Of a stretch of 15,458 bases of DNA, positions 14,085-15,458 are shown one piece after another (positions within the stretch are counted from its first letter, which is position 1; every line of letters begins with the position of its first letter). Origin of the DNA: JBBQTQ01 sp038213135 (GTDB lineage: Bacteria > Actinomycetota > Thermoleophilia > Gaiellales > Gaiellaceae). The notes under the pieces are model-generated. The model searched no databases, was not told the DNA's origin, and saw only the letters and a program-made list of their open reading frames with translations. The DNA is taken from the NCBI GenBank assembly GCA_038213135.1, contig JBBQTQ010000069.1:1-15458 (forward strand), in the 5' to 3' direction. Made by a program: the position numbers and the translations under genes.

Positions 14085-15190
14085 TTCGGCTCGTGCAGGT
14101 GATTCCCTACCTGCGCTACGGCGGCCTCGAGCGTGTGGCGACGCTGCTTACGATCGCGTTGCAGCGACGAGGAGCGCACGTCGCTGTCTGTTCGAGCGGC
14201 GGAGAGCCGTTCGCCGAAGAGCTGCGGGCTGCCGGAGTGCCGCTCGTCGAGATCCCCCGCCCGCGCGCCCGGCCGGCTCGCCTCGTGCACTCCGCGTTCG
14301 CTCTTTCGCGCGTGCTGCGCCGCGAGCGACCGGCGCTCGTCCACGCCCACAACCCGGCCGCCGCGGCGGTCGCCGGAGTCGCCCGAAGGCTCGCCCGCCT
14401 GCCGGGCACAGCGATCGTCACGACCTACCACGGGGTGCCGCCGGAGCAGTTCGAACGCGCCGCCTGGGTGCTCGCCCGCTTCTCGGACGTCGTGGTCGGT
14501 GTCGGTCCTGCGGTGACGGAGTCGCTGCGCGAGGCCGGCCTCACCAACGCGGTGACGATCTACAACGCCGTGGAGGCCGAAGCGGCTCGTCCGGCCGAGG
14601 CAGTCCGCCGCGAGTTCGGCGCGGAGGACTCCGAGCTCGTCGTGACCGTCGGCCGCTACATGGTCGAGAAGAACCAGTTGCTGTTGCTCGACGCGCTCGC
14701 TGAGCTTGCCCCGCGAAGACCGCGGCTGCGTGCGCTCATCGTCGGCTACGGGCCGCTCGAGGACGAGCTGAAGGCGCGAATCGCGACGCTCGGGCTGCAG
14801 GACGTCGCCGAGATCACCGGCGAGCGCCACGACGTCTACGACCTGATGCATGCCGCGGACTGCTTCGCGCTCAGCTCCGACCGGGAGGCGCTGCCGCTCG
14901 TCGTGATCGAGGCGATGAAGCTTGGCTGCCCGGTCGTCTCGACCGACCTGCTGGGCGTGCGCGACCTTGTCAGCGAAGGCGTCACTGGGCTGCTCGTGCC
15001 GCCGCGGAACCCCTCCGCGCTCGCCGCCGCGATCGGGCATGTCCTCGACGACCGCGAGCTCGCCGCGCGCCTGAGCAAAGCCGCGAAGGCGCTGGTCGAG
15101 GAGCGCTGCTCCGTCGACACGATGGTCTCCGAGTACGAGCATCTCTACGAGCGGGCGATCCGCGCCCGGGCTCCCAGTCCGTCGACGTAG
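14075..15190 (+). CDS. GT4 family glycosyltransferase
   Basis: A 371-aa retaining GT-B glycosyltransferase. The N-terminal domain has YLRYGGLERVATLLTIAL (12-29) and HAHNPAAAAVAGVA (90-103), the acceptor-side HxHNP form seen in many capsule transferases. The donor domain has TVGRYMVEKNQ (191-201; Arg194, Lys199), VGYGPLEDEL (223-232) and the EX7E motif REALPLVVIE (Glu271, Glu279). Length and motifs are typical, and no membrane span is seen. GTG 14075 is used; a weak AGG lies 11 bases upstream and no other start precedes the first strand. It is divergent from the GT4-asnB pair. Its 3' end overlaps by 46 bp the partial acyltransferase gene entering from the right edge. Substrate unknown. Confidence 0.93.
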   Translation: MNELRLVQVIPYLRYGGLERVATLLTIALQRRGAHVAVCSSGGEPFAEELRAAGVPLVEIPRPRARPARLVHSAFALSRVLRRERPALVHAHNPAAAAVAGVARRLARLPGTAIVTTYHGVPPEQFERAAWVLARFSDVVVGVGPAVTESLREAGLTNAVTIYNAVEAEAARPAEAVRREFGAEDSELVVTVGRYMVEKNQLLLLDALAELAPRRPRLRALIVGYGPLEDELKARIATLGLQDVAEITGERHDVYDLMHAADCFALSSDREALPLVVIEAMKLGCPVVSTDLLGVRDLVSEGVTGLLVPPRNPSALAAAIGHVLDDRELAARLSKAAKALVEERCSVDTMVSEYEHLYERAIRARAPSPST

Positions 15191-15458
15191 AGCCGCCGCA
15201 GGGGTTCCGAGCGCCGCAGCCGGACGCGCGCGCGGATCGTGCCGAGCCGGGCGGCTGCATAGAGCCGGCCGCGCAGCCCGCTCGCAAGCCCGACCGCCTG
15301 GAAGAGCGGCTCGAAGCCGTCCATCAGCTGCAGCTTGTAGTCCTCCGCCCCGCCGAGGAACTCGACGCGCCGGATGCCCGTCGCGCCTTCGAGGGTTGCC
15401 AGCGTGCAGAGCAGGCCCGGCGAGAAGCGCGCGTATTCCGGATCGAAGGCCAGCCGGT
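15145..15458 (-). CDS. Partial GNAT acyltransferase, CelD/BcsL type (C-terminal part)
   Basis: Reading the minus strand from the right edge gives an open frame of 103 codons ending in TAG at 15145-15147; its start lies outside the window. It begins RLAFDPEYARFSPGLLCTLA and continues VEFLGGAEDYKLQLMDGFEPLF, then an Arg-rich tail. This matches the C-terminal third of CelD/BcsL-type acyltransferases and lines up with the intact family member at 3458-4516 (YDERFRNYAPGLLLTLA, then LELAGDAAEWKAKF). It overlaps the tail of the third GT4 gene by 46 bp, like the other convergent pairs here. The protein would acylate a sugar or amino sugar (family inference). Only the C-terminal part is seen, so catalytic completeness is unknown. 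Confidence 0.8.
   Translation of the reverse strand, partial: RLAFDPEYARFSPGLLCTLATLEGATGIRRVEFLGGAEDYKLQLMDGFEPLFQAVGLASGLRGRLYAAARLGTIRARVRLRRSEPLRRLYVDGLGARARIARS

Overview
The window is high-GC DNA (roughly 70% by eye) with GTG/TTG starts, weak Shine-Dalgarno sites and Arg/Ala-rich proteins. This suggests a high-GC actinobacterium. Class Thermoleophilia (Gaiella/Solirubrobacter relatives) is my best guess from the protein style, but no marker gene fixes the lineage. I see no rRNA, tRNA, CRISPR array, insertion sequence or phage gene, and no gene-free stretch longer than 100 bases.

All 14 coding regions fit a cell-surface polysaccharide or glycan locus, except one coiled-coil protein and one secreted phosphoesterase-like protein of unknown role. 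Left part (1-4516): an NAD-dependent sugar epimerase/dehydratase (+), an ATP-grasp ligase (-), and an operon start (+) with a nucleotidyltransferase/thymidylate-kinase-like fusion overlapping a CelD/BcsL-type GNAT acyltransferase. Middle (4556-9138): a secreted two-repeat metallophosphoesterase-like protein with altered metal-site motifs (+), a formyltransferase (+), a coiled-coil protein (-) and a GT4 glycosyltransferase (+). Right part (9099-15458): a polysaccharide deacetylase (-), a Wzx/MATE-like flippase (+), an AsnB-type amidotransferase (-) coupled to a second GT4 (-), a third GT4 (+), and at the right edge the C-terminal part of a second GNAT acyltransferase (-) that ordinary ORF calling misses because it has no start in the window.

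A plausible joint role (inference): the epimerase makes a nucleotide sugar, three GT4 enzymes build a lipid-linked repeat unit, the flippase exports it, and the glycan is decorated by acylation (two GNATs), N-formylation, N-deacetylation and amidation or ligation (AsnB, ATP-grasp). No Wzy polymerase, initiating phosphoglycosyltransferase or chain-length regulator is in the window, so the locus probably continues on one or both sides.

The architecture is striking. Gene orientation alternates repeatedly and neighbours interlock. Four convergent pairs overlap tail-to-tail by 21, 40, 41 and 46 bp. One divergent pair overlaps head-to-head by 21 bp and another has only 14 bp between start codons. 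The strongest candidates for new biology are the nucleotidyltransferase-kinase fusion, the phosphoesterase with Asp-to-Glu and Asn-to-Asp changes in its metal motifs, and the coiled-coil protein with a distinctive C-terminal domain.
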